64,000 nucleotides of DNA from Candidatus Nitrosotenuis chungbukensis (GCF_000685395.1 NZ_AVSQ01000012.1:117724-181723), one strand, 5' to 3'. Positions 27,963-37,594 are shown, counted from the first letter of the stretch. Notes: generated by a model not told the origin, from the sequence alone. A program made the numbers and translations.

Positions 27963-28925
27963 ATGAAAATACTAATCTTGATTTGCCTTGGAATCATGTT
28001 TGGAATAAATTCTGCCTTTGCAGAGCAGCTTGACCTATTTACCGATAATCAGGTATACTCGCCAAACAGGCCGCTCTTTGTGTACGGGCAGGCGCTTCCG
28101 CACGAGGATATCGTCCTTAGGATCTTTGCGCCAGATGACACCATCGTGACGTTCACGCAGGTGACATCTGATGACAAGGGCAAGTTCCAAATGGAACTGT
28201 TTATCTGGCCTGACGCATCTACGTCGTTCCCATATGGAACGTACACCGTAGAGGCAATAAGCACGCAACAAAACGGCGCATCCAAAAAAATCGACGTAAA
28301 ATTCTCTTCTTCTTCTGAAACTGAACAAATCCCAATCACTAGAAACATCAACACCTTGGTGTTTGCCCCGGAAACTGCCGCAATAAACGTGCCAATGAAA
28401 ATCTTTGTCCAGACAACAAGCGACGGGCTGTTGATTGGAGGAAGCCCTGAAAAACTGCTTGGCACGTCGCACGTGCATTTGCCTGACGGACAGGTGGTGA
28501 ACCTGTCGCCCTCGTTTAAGATCCTGCACCAGGGACTATACTATGCAGAATACACCCCGGTACAGGAGGGCACCCACGTGTTTCACGTGGTGACGTTCTC
28601 CCAAGGCTCAATCTCCCACGGTTCATCTGCAACGCTAGTCCAAAAGCAGGACATCGGGGGAATATCAAAGCAAATTCTGGAACTAAACTCAGTTCTCGGC
28701 GATACATCAAAGGAGCTTGCAAACCTCAAAACAGAAATAACCGGATTTGGCTCATCGCTTGACTCTGCAAGCCAAAACCTCGACAAGAGCGTAAGTGCCA
28801 TATCGACATCGGTTGACAACATGGAGGCCGCATCCATCCAGCTAAACTCGCTACTCTTCCCAATAGTTGCATCGATTGCGATCATAGTCGCACTGCAGAT
28901 AGCAATTCTTGCGCGCAGACGATAA
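27963..28925 (+). CDS. secreted beta-domain protein with coiled coil and C-terminal membrane anchor
   Basis: 320 residues. Signal peptide (residues 1-20, ILICLGIMFGINSAFA), an Ig/MG2-like domain at 23-115 (LDLFTDNQVYSPNRPLFVYGQ, then SFPYGTYTVEA), a second beta domain to about 225, a heptad-rich segment at about 235-290 (ILELNSVLGDTSKELANLKT) and a C-terminal TM helix followed by ARRR. This plan, coiled coil on a membrane anchor with beta domains outside, resembles S-layer stalk proteins (SlaB of Sulfolobales) by architecture only. It starts 96 bp after the S-layer gene and is 7 bp from the subtilase gene, so it is likely co-transcribed with the protease. Confidence 0.75.
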   Translation: MKILILICLGIMFGINSAFAEQLDLFTDNQVYSPNRPLFVYGQALPHEDIVLRIFAPDDTIVTFTQVTSDDKGKFQMELFIWPDASTSFPYGTYTVEAISTQQNGASKKIDVKFSSSSETEQIPITRNINTLVFAPETAAINVPMKIFVQTTSDGLLIGGSPEKLLGTSHVHLPDGQVVNLSPSFKILHQGLYYAEYTPVQEGTHVFHVVTFSQGSISHGSSATLVQKQDIGGISKQILELNSVLGDTSKELANLKTEITGFGSSLDSASQNLDKSVSAISTSVDNMEAASIQLNSLLFPIVASIAIIVALQIAILARRR

Positions 28926-28932
28926 CGGTATC

Positions 28933-31900
28933 ATGTCTAAAATAATCCCGATAATTCTAATCATACTGCTAGTCTCAACCGTAAAGACATCAAACGGATT
29001 TCTGGAAACTGACAGGGTAGCCATCCCGTCTGAGATAACGCAAACTACCGAATTGGCGCAAATCCCAAGGGAAACGACACAAAGCTACCAGATATCAAGA
29101 TACCTGGTATTTGGGCATGGAAACATAAGCGACCTTGGGGATTCCATTCCGAACATATCTGGGATAAGCTCCGACTATGGATTTTTCTCCATAGTTACCA
29201 TCCCGGAGCAAACCGCTCTGATGCTTGACTCCCAAGGGTATCACGTGGTAAGGGACTTTCCGTTGCAGTACGACTCTGAGGAATACGGGGAGATTAGCCA
29301 AATCAGAAAAGCGACAGGATCTGAGCTGGCGTATGTAAAATACAACTACACCGGCGCCGGAATAAAAATCGCAATAGTTGATACCGGAGTTGACTTTTCA
29401 AATCCCGACCTAAAGGACTCGCTTGCGCGAGACAAAAACAACAAGCCCATCATGCTTGACCCAGACGGACAGGGAATAATAATCACAAATGCCACGTTTT
29501 TAGCCAAGATAGACAAGCACGGAACAATTGAGAACACCACAAAGTCCTATGCGGTAAAAAAGTCAAAAGAGCTAAACCAGAACACGACGTCAAACGTCTA
29601 TGTGACAAATAAGGGCGTATTTTTGAACCTAAAGCAAAACGGAAAGGGAACCGCAGTCTCCATGTACAATTCGTTTTTCCCAACAAACGGAATCGCACCC
29701 GTATTTAATGGAACCATTCTAGATGATTACAAAATTGGCAAAAACTCTCATGATTACATCAAGTCATCAAGCGGCGTGTACCACTTTGGGCTGATATACC
29801 AGGGAACTGTACAGGGACCGTTTGCAAGCGTCCAGGCAGTGCCGGTACTGGTGGTTGACTCTCACACTCCAGGACTGTACGATACGATAATTCCTGACAT
29901 GTCCACTTCGTGGAAGGACTATACCAGATTTGAGCTAAAAGGGAAAAAGCCAAGCTATGACTTTGACTTTACAGACGAGTCCCCAATTAAAATTGGCGGC
30001 GGAAACGAATTTCTGGTTTATGATTTTGACAAGGACGGAAAGCTGGACTATTCGGCGGGAACAGTTGGCGCCCAGGTGGTAGACGTGTATGGCATAATAT
30101 CTCACAACAAGTCGTCAATTGACAAGGTCCTCAAGGCGACAAACGGGACGCTCTTGCCAGGCCTTGATGCAGGCGGGAACTTCTTTGGAGTGATGAACGA
30201 CTTTGTGGGGCACGGAACCGCAAGTGCCGCGTCGATTGCGTCAAGGGGAGTACAGCAGTATGACATTTACAATAACACCAAAAAGTACACGCTTCCAGGA
30301 ATCGCCCCCGGTGCAAAAATAATCCCGGTCAAGGCTCTGTGGTTTGGCGACACCGTATACGGCTGGCTTTGGGCGTCTGGGTTTGATAACCAAAACAGCA
30401 CGTGGAAGTTTTCAGGAAAGCCTAGGGCAGACATAATATCGAACAGCTGGGGCGTTTCTAATTTTCCGTCCCTAAAGGCGTCCCCGGGCGTTGACATTTT
30501 ATCCCTGATTGCAAGCGTCCTGTCCGTCCCAGGCTCAATTGACGAGCGATATCCTGGAATAACCATCGTATCAAGCGCAGGAAATGCGGGGCACGGGTAT
30601 GGTACCATAGGGCTGCCAAATGCCGCACCGTTTGGGATCGCAGTCGGCGCAACTACAAACAATGTCTATGTAGGATACGGCTCGTTTAAGGACCAGCCAA
30701 GATTTGGAAACACCACCATTCACGCAAACGACGTTGTTGATTTCTCAAGCAGGGGTCCAAGCATAATCGGGGACCCAAAGCCTGATCTCATGAACACCGG
30801 GGCGTACGGCTTTACCCCGGGCAACGTTCTGAAAAAATCAACGACCTCAAAACTTGAACCGTTCTCCCTCTTTGGGGGGACTAGCATGGCAGCGCCACTG
30901 GTGTCTGGCACCGCCGCGATCCTGATGGAGAGCCTGCAAAAAAAACTGGAGGACTATGATCCCTTTAAAATAAAAAACATACTGATGTCGACTGCGACTG
31001 ACCTTCAGAACGATCCGTTCACGCAGGGCTCAGGGCTTGCAAATGCGTACAGGGCAGTAAGTTTCGTCAACGGGGATAACGGGATATTTCTAGTCCACAA
31101 CAATTCGACATACCAAAACATCAAAAAAGTTCTTGACATACCGATAGCAAATCTAAACTCCACGTCGTTAGGAATCCCCCAGTTTAAGATTCCTGAAAAA
31201 ACATACGGCCAGACAAGCTGGTTTGCAGGAAGACTGGACAGGGGAGAGAAAAGCTCAACTACGTTTACAATTGAAAACCCGACTGATCATCCCATATCAA
31301 TCAAAATAATTCCGCAGAAAATCCAGCTAATTGAAAACTCGCAGCTCAACCTGACAACCAAAATGCGCCTCTCAGACAGCGTTATGAACAAATCCGGAGT
31401 GTACAGGCCAGACTATGTCAGACTGTCTGACATAAAATCGCACGACACGCTGTCGTCATACTATGACAACAGCACCATCCCAGATGACGCGTCGCTTCTG
31501 GTCTTGAACCTGAACTTCCCGTTTGGCGACTTTATGAACAAGACTGAGAAAATGTACGCAGGCGACATCAAAATCGCCTCGCTGTATGTCTATGACTGGT
31601 CTGACAGGGACAAGGACAAGAAAATAGAAAGCGACGAGCTGTCTATGGTAAACAGGGCAGGCACCTGGGGAACGGTGACAGAAACGCGAATATCTGACCC
31701 GCAGTCCAAGTTTGAGGGAACTCCGCTAGTCGGGGTGTATCCTGTACCTACCAGGTACTCGTACTGGCTTGGCGAGACAAAGAAAAACGCAACATCGATG
31801 GACTATACCCTTTCTGCAAGCTACTACAAAAAGGCAGACTGGAATGACATCTGGCTTGACACTGGGATGGTATCCATTCCTCCAAAGGGAACAGCGCAGG

Positions 31901-33150
31901 TGACTGCCACAGTAAACATTCCAAACGACAAAAAACCGGGGCTGTACCAGGGGTTCATCTCATTTGTGGGAAACAATCACACTGCAAACGTCCCTGTCTC
32001 GTATGGCGTGGTGTCAAAAATAACACGCGAGCAGCTTGCAGTGATTTCCGGCGCGTCAGGTGACGATGTCATGTATGGGAACGGCTATGTCAAGGGGGCA
32101 TTTGACATGATCAATCGGTATAATGCAGGGGACTGGCGGCAGTATTATTTTGACGTAGAGAATCCCAAAATCACTTCTGCCTCCATAGAAATGTCCTGGA
32201 AGGATCCTGACACAAACTTTTCTGTGTTTGTAGTTGATCCGCAGGGGAAGATAATCCAGTCAAACGTTCCGCCAGGAGTGTTTGGGCAGCTGATAGACTG
32301 GCCCACATCTGACTGGCTTGGCACATCCATATTTAGCGAGGGAGGGGGGTTCTACCCTGTCAAAAACAAGGACAATACGTCCACAGTATTGTTTGCACCG
32401 ATAAACCAGACCGGCGTATACACGATGCTTGTTCACTCTACTTTGTTTGGCGGAAAATCAACAACCGAACCCGTACATGTGATTGCGCAGTTTTCCTCAA
32501 TGTTTGCAGATTCTACTGCACCGCAGATATCTTTCCAAGTGGCAAAATTTGTAAACAGCCTTCCTGCCCCTCTCATAACTGACGAGAGCCCGTATTCTGT
32601 ACAATACATACTGGATGGGAATGAGATCACGCTTGATGATGATGTCATACCTGAGGGACAGCATCAATTGCAAATCATAGCAACAGACGAGTCAGAAAAC
32701 ACGTCAACTGGGTTATTTGAGTTTACACTCGATAGGACAGCGCCTGAGATTCTCATAAAATCACCAATCAATAACACAAAAATTTCTGAACTAATCCTTG
32801 ACTATGCTGTACTAGATGACAACCTAGACGAGTTTTCTGCAATTCTGCCAAATGGAACTGTCCTGCAAAATGAGGCCTTTTTGCAAATTTCTGCAGACGA
32901 TGTAGGTTTTGGATCACACAAAGTCACCATATCTGCAAAAGACCTGGCAGGCAATACGGCAGAGCAATCTATCTTCTTTGACATTGAACCATACGCGTCA
33001 CCCGTTCCATCTGTTATCATGCCTGCCAGTTCTAGCAATGCGCCAACTGGCATTGACAGTGTGCTTTTGTGGATTTCACTGGGAATTGCGATCGTGATAA
33101 CTGGTTTTATCATTTTTAGTGAAAAATCAAGAAAATCATCAAAACACTGA
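28933..33150 (+). CDS. giant membrane-anchored subtilisin-like serine protease (S8)
   Basis: About 1,405 residues from ATG 28933, which heads a clean signal peptide (SKIIPIILIILLVSTVKTSNG). The catalytic triad is Asp150 (IAIVDTGVDFS), His427 (FVGHGTASAAS) and Ser651 (GGTSMAAPLVSG). Between Asp and His lies an insertion of more than 200 residues, probably a PA-like domain. Long beta-sandwich domains follow the catalytic region, and a C-terminal helix (SVLLWISLGIAIVITGFIIF) with a basic tail anchors it. This matches pyrolysin-type cell-surface proteases. It could process or turn over the S-layer, or scavenge peptides; this is inference from position. An earlier in-frame start at 28909 overlaps the previous gene and lacks signal-peptide character. 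Confidence 0.9.
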   Translation: MSKIIPIILIILLVSTVKTSNGFLETDRVAIPSEITQTTELAQIPRETTQSYQISRYLVFGHGNISDLGDSIPNISGISSDYGFFSIVTIPEQTALMLDSQGYHVVRDFPLQYDSEEYGEISQIRKATGSELAYVKYNYTGAGIKIAIVDTGVDFSNPDLKDSLARDKNNKPIMLDPDGQGIIITNATFLAKIDKHGTIENTTKSYAVKKSKELNQNTTSNVYVTNKGVFLNLKQNGKGTAVSMYNSFFPTNGIAPVFNGTILDDYKIGKNSHDYIKSSSGVYHFGLIYQGTVQGPFASVQAVPVLVVDSHTPGLYDTIIPDMSTSWKDYTRFELKGKKPSYDFDFTDESPIKIGGGNEFLVYDFDKDGKLDYSAGTVGAQVVDVYGIISHNKSSIDKVLKATNGTLLPGLDAGGNFFGVMNDFVGHGTASAASIASRGVQQYDIYNNTKKYTLPGIAPGAKIIPVKALWFGDTVYGWLWASGFDNQNSTWKFSGKPRADIISNSWGVSNFPSLKASPGVDILSLIASVLSVPGSIDERYPGITIVSSAGNAGHGYGTIGLPNAAPFGIAVGATTNNVYVGYGSFKDQPRFGNTTIHANDVVDFSSRGPSIIGDPKPDLMNTGAYGFTPGNVLKKSTTSKLEPFSLFGGTSMAAPLVSGTAAILMESLQKKLEDYDPFKIKNILMSTATDLQNDPFTQGSGLANAYRAVSFVNGDNGIFLVHNNSTYQNIKKVLDIPIANLNSTSLGIPQFKIPEKTYGQTSWFAGRLDRGEKSSTTFTIENPTDHPISIKIIPQKIQLIENSQLNLTTKMRLSDSVMNKSGVYRPDYVRLSDIKSHDTLSSYYDNSTIPDDASLLVLNLNFPFGDFMNKTEKMYAGDIKIASLYVYDWSDRDKDKKIESDELSMVNRAGTWGTVTETRISDPQSKFEGTPLVGVYPVPTRYSYWLGETKKNATSMDYTLSASYYKKADWNDIWLDTGMVSIPPKGTAQVTATVNIPNDKKPGLYQGFISFVGNNHTANVPVSYGVVSKITREQLAVISGASGDDVMYGNGYVKGAFDMINRYNAGDWRQYYFDVENPKITSASIEMSWKDPDTNFSVFVVDPQGKIIQSNVPPGVFGQLIDWPTSDWLGTSIFSEGGGFYPVKNKDNTSTVLFAPINQTGVYTMLVHSTLFGGKSTTEPVHVIAQFSSMFADSTAPQISFQVAKFVNSLPAPLITDESPYSVQYILDGNEITLDDDVIPEGQHQLQIIATDESENTSTGLFEFTLDRTAPEILIKSPINNTKISELILDYAVLDDNLDEFSAILPNGTVLQNEAFLQISADDVGFGSHKVTISAKDLAGNTAEQSIFFDIEPYASPVPSVIMPASSSNAPTGIDSVLLWISLGIAIVITGFIIFSEKSRKSSKH

Positions 33151-33279
33151 AACAAGATATTATTTGTTCCATGATTAAATGGATTGCCTGATAAGATATA
33201 ATCTGTATGAATTACTAAGATCTGGTCAACAGAACACGCAACAAAATACTCAAGTAATTTAAAACATATTCTGGAGCAC

Positions 33280-34494
33280 TTGCAGAGAACCTACAAATTC
33301 AGACTATATCCAAATACTGAACAATGGAAGAAATTAGACGATACACTTTCCACTTGTAGGTGGACCTACAACAAAATGATAGAATTTTTGAAGAAAAACA
33401 AAGAGAAATTTCAAACAAGAAACGATCTAAATTATTTCTTAACAGAACTAAAAGAATCAGAATCCTGGCTCTATTCATGTCATTCTAAAATGTTGCAAAT
33501 GATATCTACACAAATTGATGGTGCACAAAAGGCAATAATGCAATTGCATAAAAATGGACACAAGACGGGTAGTTTAAAATTTGCAAAGTATGAAGAATAT
33601 AGGACCTTCATATACAATCAGTCTGGATTCAGAATAACGCAAAATATGTTGTATCTTTCCAAGATAGGAAAAATCAAAATCATACTTCACAGATCAATTC
33701 CTGAAAATACATGCGTCAAACAAGTAATGGTAATAAAATCCAAATCGGGAAAATGGTATACGTGTATCACATATGATCTAGATGTGGAGTTACCAAAAAT
33801 CAACCTGACAAAATCTACGGGCATCGATGTAGGAATCAAGAATTTTGCATATGACTCTGACGGACATCAGACACCAAATCCACTGAACCTGCAAAAAATG
33901 CTAAAACCGCTAGCAAGAGTTCAAAGAAAAATAGCGCGAAGACAGATTGGATCACAAAACAGAAAAAAAACCATGAGGTTTTACAGAATAATCCATGAGC
34001 GCATCAAAAACAGGCGTAAGGATTTTCTGCACAAAATATCGACACAATATGCAAAAAAATACAATATTGTATTTGTGGAAAAGTTACAAAAATTAAATAT
34101 GGTAAAAAATCACAAATTTGCAAGAAATATTCTTGATTCTAGTTGGGGTATATTTACAAAGATGCTTGATTACAAGTGTGTGGTAATTGAGGTTCCAGCA
34201 AAAAACACAAGTGTTGAATGCTCACGGTGTGGAAATATGGTACCAAAATCCCCGTCTATTCGAATCCACCGATGTAATGTGTGTAACCTGATACTTGATA
34301 GGGATCACAACGCAGCAATCAATATTTTGAAAAAAGGATTAGAAATCTTTGGAATTACAAATTATGATATTATGCTACCGCAGGAACTGTGGGAAGTAAC
34401 GCCTGTGAAGATCCCAGAAAGATCAATGAAGCAGGAAGAGGTTACCGGACGTCCGGTAATGGTTCACAAGCAAATTTTCGAGTACAAATCTTGA
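33280..34494 (+). CDS. tnpB: TnpB (IS605/IS607-type RNA-guided nuclease)
   Basis: 404 residues from TTG. The N-terminal RTYKFRLYPNTEQWKKLDDTL is the usual OrfB start. A RuvC-like nuclease domain follows with Asp183 (GIDVGIKNFA), Glu267 (VFVEKLQKLNM) and Asp342 (LDRDHNAAINI), and a zinc ribbon CSRCGN ... CNVCN lies between the last two. All catalytic residues are intact. No TnpA transposase is present, so this is a tnpB-only element. The last ten or so codons appear to lie beyond the element end into flanking DNA. TnpB proteins cut DNA guided by an omega RNA from the element's right end. It interrupts the stretch between the subtilase and complex III genes. Confidence 0.93.
   Translation: MQRTYKFRLYPNTEQWKKLDDTLSTCRWTYNKMIEFLKKNKEKFQTRNDLNYFLTELKESESWLYSCHSKMLQMISTQIDGAQKAIMQLHKNGHKTGSLKFAKYEEYRTFIYNQSGFRITQNMLYLSKIGKIKIILHRSIPENTCVKQVMVIKSKSGKWYTCITYDLDVELPKINLTKSTGIDVGIKNFAYDSDGHQTPNPLNLQKMLKPLARVQRKIARRQIGSQNRKKTMRFYRIIHERIKNRRKDFLHKISTQYAKKYNIVFVEKLQKLNMVKNHKFARNILDSSWGIFTKMLDYKCVVIEVPAKNTSVECSRCGNMVPKSPSIRIHRCNVCNLILDRDHNAAINILKKGLEIFGITNYDIMLPQELWEVTPVKIPERSMKQEEVTGRPVMVHKQIFEYKS
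34442..34467 (+). ncRNA. predicted omega-RNA 3' end (hairpin) of the TnpB element
   Basis: A perfect 18-bp palindrome, TTACCGGACGTCCGGTAA (34442-34459), overlaps the 3' end of tnpB and is followed by TGGTTCAC. In IS605-family elements the RNA guiding TnpB ends in a hairpin at the right end, with the guide transcribed from the sequence just outside. By that model the guide would start near 34468. The scaffold 5' limit cannot be set from sequence alone. Confidence 0.5.
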
Positions 34495-34513
34495 ATAATT
34501 CTGTACAATTCGA

Positions 34514-34553
34514 GGATAACATGACTCCAAATCGTCAATGCGACATGTTATCC
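34514..34553. repeat. 10-bp perfect inverted repeat between tnpB and the Rieske gene
   Basis: GGATAACATG (34514-34523) and CATGTTATCC (34544-34553) flank a 20-nt loop in the 193-bp gap. It may be a transcript-end hairpin, a regulator site or part of the element flank. No T-tract follows directly. Confidence 0.45.
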
Positions 34554-34632
34554 AAGCCAATACTTCATTATGCGTTGTTTGGCATTAAACCTAATTTTGC
34601 CTTTAGATCGAAAGTGCGATACTTGGTGTAGG

Positions 34633-34638
34633 TATAAA
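34633..34638 (+). promoter_or_regulatory. TATA box of the complex III operon
   Basis: TATAAA, 50-55 bp upstream of the Rieske ATG, predicts a leader of about 25 bases for the Rieske-cytochrome b transcript. Confidence 0.5.
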
Positions 34639-34687
34639 GTTGAAAAAAGGCTTATTTTACACGTTATTTTACGCAAAGTGAAATAAT

Positions 34688-35287
34688 ATGCCTGATAATG
34701 CCGCAAATGCCTTGTCACGAAGGGATTTTCTTAAATTGATGGGTGCGGCGGGAACCGCCCTCACATTTGCGCCCTTTGTGCCGTGGGGCAAGTTCATGCC
34801 AAACCCGGACACTGCAAAATTAGAAAAAGTCAAAGTAATTCTTCCTGACGGCAACCAGGCAAACGTTCACACTTTTCCAGTAAATCACGCCGAGGTAGTC
34901 ACATATCCCTCATCTGGAGACAGGGTCCTAGACGAGGAGGCGTTTCGCAAGTGGCAGTTTATTAGATTACCAGACGAGTTAGGAGGAAGCGCAAACGACG
35001 TCAGCGCATTTCGGGTATACAGCATGGTATGTCTGCATTTGTGGTGTTTGTGGAAGTACTGGCCGCAAGAGGGCCGTAAAAGAGGCGAGTGCCCATGTCA
35101 CGGAAGCCAGTACAATCCTCTGAGCGGAACTGCGTTTGCAGGACCGGCATCGTTGCAGGCAGAGCCGTCAAATACGCTGCCAAAACTTGATTTGGAGGCA
35201 GATACTGACGGAAACCTGTGGATTCTTCCAGCAAAATTTACACCAAACGACAATGGAGTAGTGGGATATGGCCGTTTCATTAAATAG
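34688..35287 (+). CDS. Rieske iron-sulfur protein of complex III
   Basis: 199 residues. A twin-arginine signal-anchor (SRRDFLKLMGAAGTALTFAPF) starts at residue 10, as expected for export of the folded cluster. The Rieske boxes are CLHLWC (ligands Cys115, His117) and CPCHGS (ligands Cys135, His138); Cys120 and Cys137 would make the structural disulfide. It passes electrons from quinol to the copper protein encoded downstream. Its stop codon overlaps the cytochrome b start by 20 bp, so the two are co-translated. The basic N-terminus and length fit thaumarchaeal homologues. Confidence 0.95.
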   Translation: MPDNAANALSRRDFLKLMGAAGTALTFAPFVPWGKFMPNPDTAKLEKVKVILPDGNQANVHTFPVNHAEVVTYPSSGDRVLDEEAFRKWQFIRLPDELGGSANDVSAFRVYSMVCLHLWCLWKYWPQEGRKRGECPCHGSQYNPLSGTAFAGPASLQAEPSNTLPKLDLEADTDGNLWILPAKFTPNDNGVVGYGRFIK

Positions 35288-36740
35288 ACGAACGGGAGCG
35301 GTGAGCTTCTTTTACTGGCTGTGGGACGGACTGGACAGAACCATATTTACCGGAATCAAGTTTTCATTCCCATCTCGATTCGTAAGTCCGTTTGGATTCT
35401 TAGGGATGCTCACGTTTATCGTATTTGTAATTCTTGGAGTGTCTGGCGCACTGTTAATGTTCTACTACATGCCAATCCTTGACAGGGCGTGGGACAGCGT
35501 TGCAAAAATCAACGACGTGGTTCCGTTTGGATTCCACATAAGAAACATCCACTATCACGGGTCAAACGCAATGGTACTTTTGGCAATACTCCACATGTAC
35601 TATCAGTATTTCAGCGGCAGATACAAAATCAGAAACGAGGTTCTCTGGGTCACAGGTGTGATACTGGGCACTGTTACAATTCTTGAGGCATTTACCGGTT
35701 ACGATATAATATTTAGCGAACGGGCCGAGCTTGCAATTAGTATTGCGGCGTCACTGACTAACTCTATCCCGATTGCAGGGCCCGTAATACGGGACACCAT
35801 GTTTGGCTCGGGATTCTCCGACTTTGTCCTTAGGTTCTATGCACAACACGTCTTTGTCTTGCCACTTGTGATGCTTGGACTGATGGCGGTGCACTTCCCG
35901 AGATTTATGGTATTTGACGTGCCGATGGTAATGGCAATATCTGGAGCTATACTCCTGACAGGAGGCGTGTTCCCAATAGACATGGGATTCAAGTTTGAGC
36001 CAACGGTGCCGCCTGGCATCACGGTTCCAGAGTGGTACCTGACTGGCCTGTACGCTTTCTTGAGGACGCAGTATGACAAGTTCGTAACCGGCGTGCTTTG
36101 GCCCGGACTGTTCATCGGCGCTCTGGCTTTGGTTCCGTTCTTGGACAGGTACAAAAAGTTCTCCTGGAAGGACAGGCCGCTTGTAACTGCGTTTGGAATA
36201 ACCGGAATTGCGCAAATCATGGTAACCACGTACTGGGGATTCTACATACCGTCTGACACCACAATTCCTCTGGTCCAGAGGCTGGTAATCGATCCAATAT
36301 TCTTCTATCTGGTAATGATACTGCTAGTCCCAATTGGCTTTGGGTTCAGCTACATGATGATCAAGCTGGCACAAGAGTCGGAGCGAAAAGCAAAGATGAA
36401 CAAGGAAAAGGGGCCAAAGAAGGTAGCAGAGATAAAACTTTCACAAAAATGGCTCAACTGGGTGCTTGTCGGGCTGATTGCATTCCAAGTCTACCTGAAC
36501 ATAGCTGCGTACAACGCGGCCCTCTCTGGATTGAATAATCTATCATTGTTCTTCACTGGCGTAATTCTGATGGTATTTGCAGGACTGTTCCACATATACC
36601 GATATGCGCTCTCTGAGGCAAAAAAGCCCCCGCCCCCACCGCCAGCTCCAGAACATGTGAAAACACCAGAGGTAGCAAAGGAAACGCCAAAGGAACTTCC
36701 AAAGGAATCAAAGGAAGCACCAAAGGCAGAGACCTCATAA
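35268..36740 (+). CDS. cytochrome b of complex III (bc1/b6f type)
   Basis: 490 residues, about ten membrane helices, with the b6 and subunit IV parts in one chain. Paired heme ligands are visible in HIRNIHYHGSNAMVLLAILHMYYQY and QHVFVLPLVMLGLMAVHFPR, and the quinol-oxidation motif is PEWY (VPEWYLTGLYAFLRT). The cytoplasmic C-terminal tail is unusual, with PPPPPPAPEHVKTPEVAKE and Pro/Lys/Glu repeats. It forms the core of the quinol:cupredoxin oxidoreductase of ammonia-oxidising archaea together with the Rieske protein before it and the cupredoxin after it. Confidence 0.95.
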   Translation: MAVSLNRRTGAVSFFYWLWDGLDRTIFTGIKFSFPSRFVSPFGFLGMLTFIVFVILGVSGALLMFYYMPILDRAWDSVAKINDVVPFGFHIRNIHYHGSNAMVLLAILHMYYQYFSGRYKIRNEVLWVTGVILGTVTILEAFTGYDIIFSERAELAISIAASLTNSIPIAGPVIRDTMFGSGFSDFVLRFYAQHVFVLPLVMLGLMAVHFPRFMVFDVPMVMAISGAILLTGGVFPIDMGFKFEPTVPPGITVPEWYLTGLYAFLRTQYDKFVTGVLWPGLFIGALALVPFLDRYKKFSWKDRPLVTAFGITGIAQIMVTTYWGFYIPSDTTIPLVQRLVIDPIFFYLVMILLVPIGFGFSYMMIKLAQESERKAKMNKEKGPKKVAEIKLSQKWLNWVLVGLIAFQVYLNIAAYNAALSGLNNLSLFFTGVILMVFAGLFHIYRYALSEAKKPPPPPPAPEHVKTPEVAKETPKELPKESKEAPKAETS

Positions 36741-36785
36741 TTTTCTCAAGAAACTTTATAAGACTTTTAAAAATCACAAAAGCCG

Positions 36786-37250
36786 ATGAGCGCTCCTACA
36801 TCCAGCCATGCATACGGAATTGGAATCATGGCAGTAATTATTGGGGCTGCAGTCGGCGTTGGATATTATCAAATGTATTACCTTCCAGAATCTCTAGCCA
36901 AGCCCAAAGTTTCCCACGAAATACTGGAACCCGTGGGAAAATCTGAGATAAGCATAATCATGGGCTCTGCAAATCCTGAGCAGGTAGACAATTTTATTCC
37001 AAAACTGGTGAACATCCAGCTTGGAGTTGACAATCACGTGGTGTGGACAAACAATGATGACACTGCGCATACTGTGACTCCTGACCATAGGATGGAGGAT
37101 TCGTACAGCGGCGACTTTGGATCACTTGGAGTAATAAAGCCAGGGGAGACGTACGAGTTCTTGTTCACAGAGGCAAACGTGGTTGAATATCACTGCACAC
37201 CGCATCCGTGGATGAAGGGCTCGCTAGAGATAACAAAGCAAAGGTTCTAG
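36786..37250 (+). CDS. membrane-anchored plastocyanin-like cupredoxin
   Basis: 154 residues. One N-terminal helix (residues 10-27, YGIGIMAVIIGAAVGVG) tethers a cupredoxin domain outside the membrane. Type 1 copper ligands are His95 (DTAHTVTP), Cys137, His140 and Met143 in YHCTPHPWM. Ammonia-oxidising archaea lack soluble c-type cytochromes and use such copper proteins to carry electrons from complex III to the terminal oxidase. It lies 45 bp after cytochrome b in the same direction, so it is probably part of the same transcript. Confidence 0.93.
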   Translation: MSAPTSSHAYGIGIMAVIIGAAVGVGYYQMYYLPESLAKPKVSHEILEPVGKSEISIIMGSANPEQVDNFIPKLVNIQLGVDNHVVWTNNDDTAHTVTPDHRMEDSYSGDFGSLGVIKPGETYEFLFTEANVVEYHCTPHPWMKGSLEITKQRF

Positions 37251-37594
37251 GAATACCTAGCAAACAAGACGTCATTTTCAATTTCCTTGTGCTGTTCTAT
37301 TATGGATGCACGAAACTTTACGTCGTGAGATTGGGTGGTGTCAAACGATATTACGGCGGTAAACTCGGCCTTGTTCTGAGGCATCGATTCCTTGCTGATA
37401 AATAGTCTGGATGCCTTTTGCGAGATTTTCTTTCCGTTATATGATGTAAATGTCATCAGTTCGTTAGAGTTTAGGATTTGCGTGTTTAGCACGATGCTGT
37501 CATATTTTCCTGAATAGTTCACGTTTATCGTTCCCCTAATTTCCGAATCCTTCCTTATGTCAAGTGACTCTAGCGCAATCTCGATTTCTTTCAC
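37247..37594 (-). CDS. conserved hypothetical beta-rich protein
   Basis: 115 residues, no signal peptide or membrane helix. Alternating hydrophobic residues (IEIALESLDI, EIRGTINVNYSG, AEFTAVISFDTTQSHDVKFRASI) suggest an all-beta, arrestin- or Ig-like domain; that is a guess from pattern. It overlaps the start of this gene cluster's toxin gene by 4 bp (ATGA-type coupling) and its stop overlaps the cupredoxin stop on the other strand. It may be a third member of the toxin operon. Confidence 0.6.
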   Translation of the reverse strand: MKEIEIALESLDIRKDSEIRGTINVNYSGKYDSIVLNTQILNSNELMTFTSYNGKKISQKASRLFISKESMPQNKAEFTAVISFDTTQSHDVKFRASIIEQHKEIENDVLFARYS

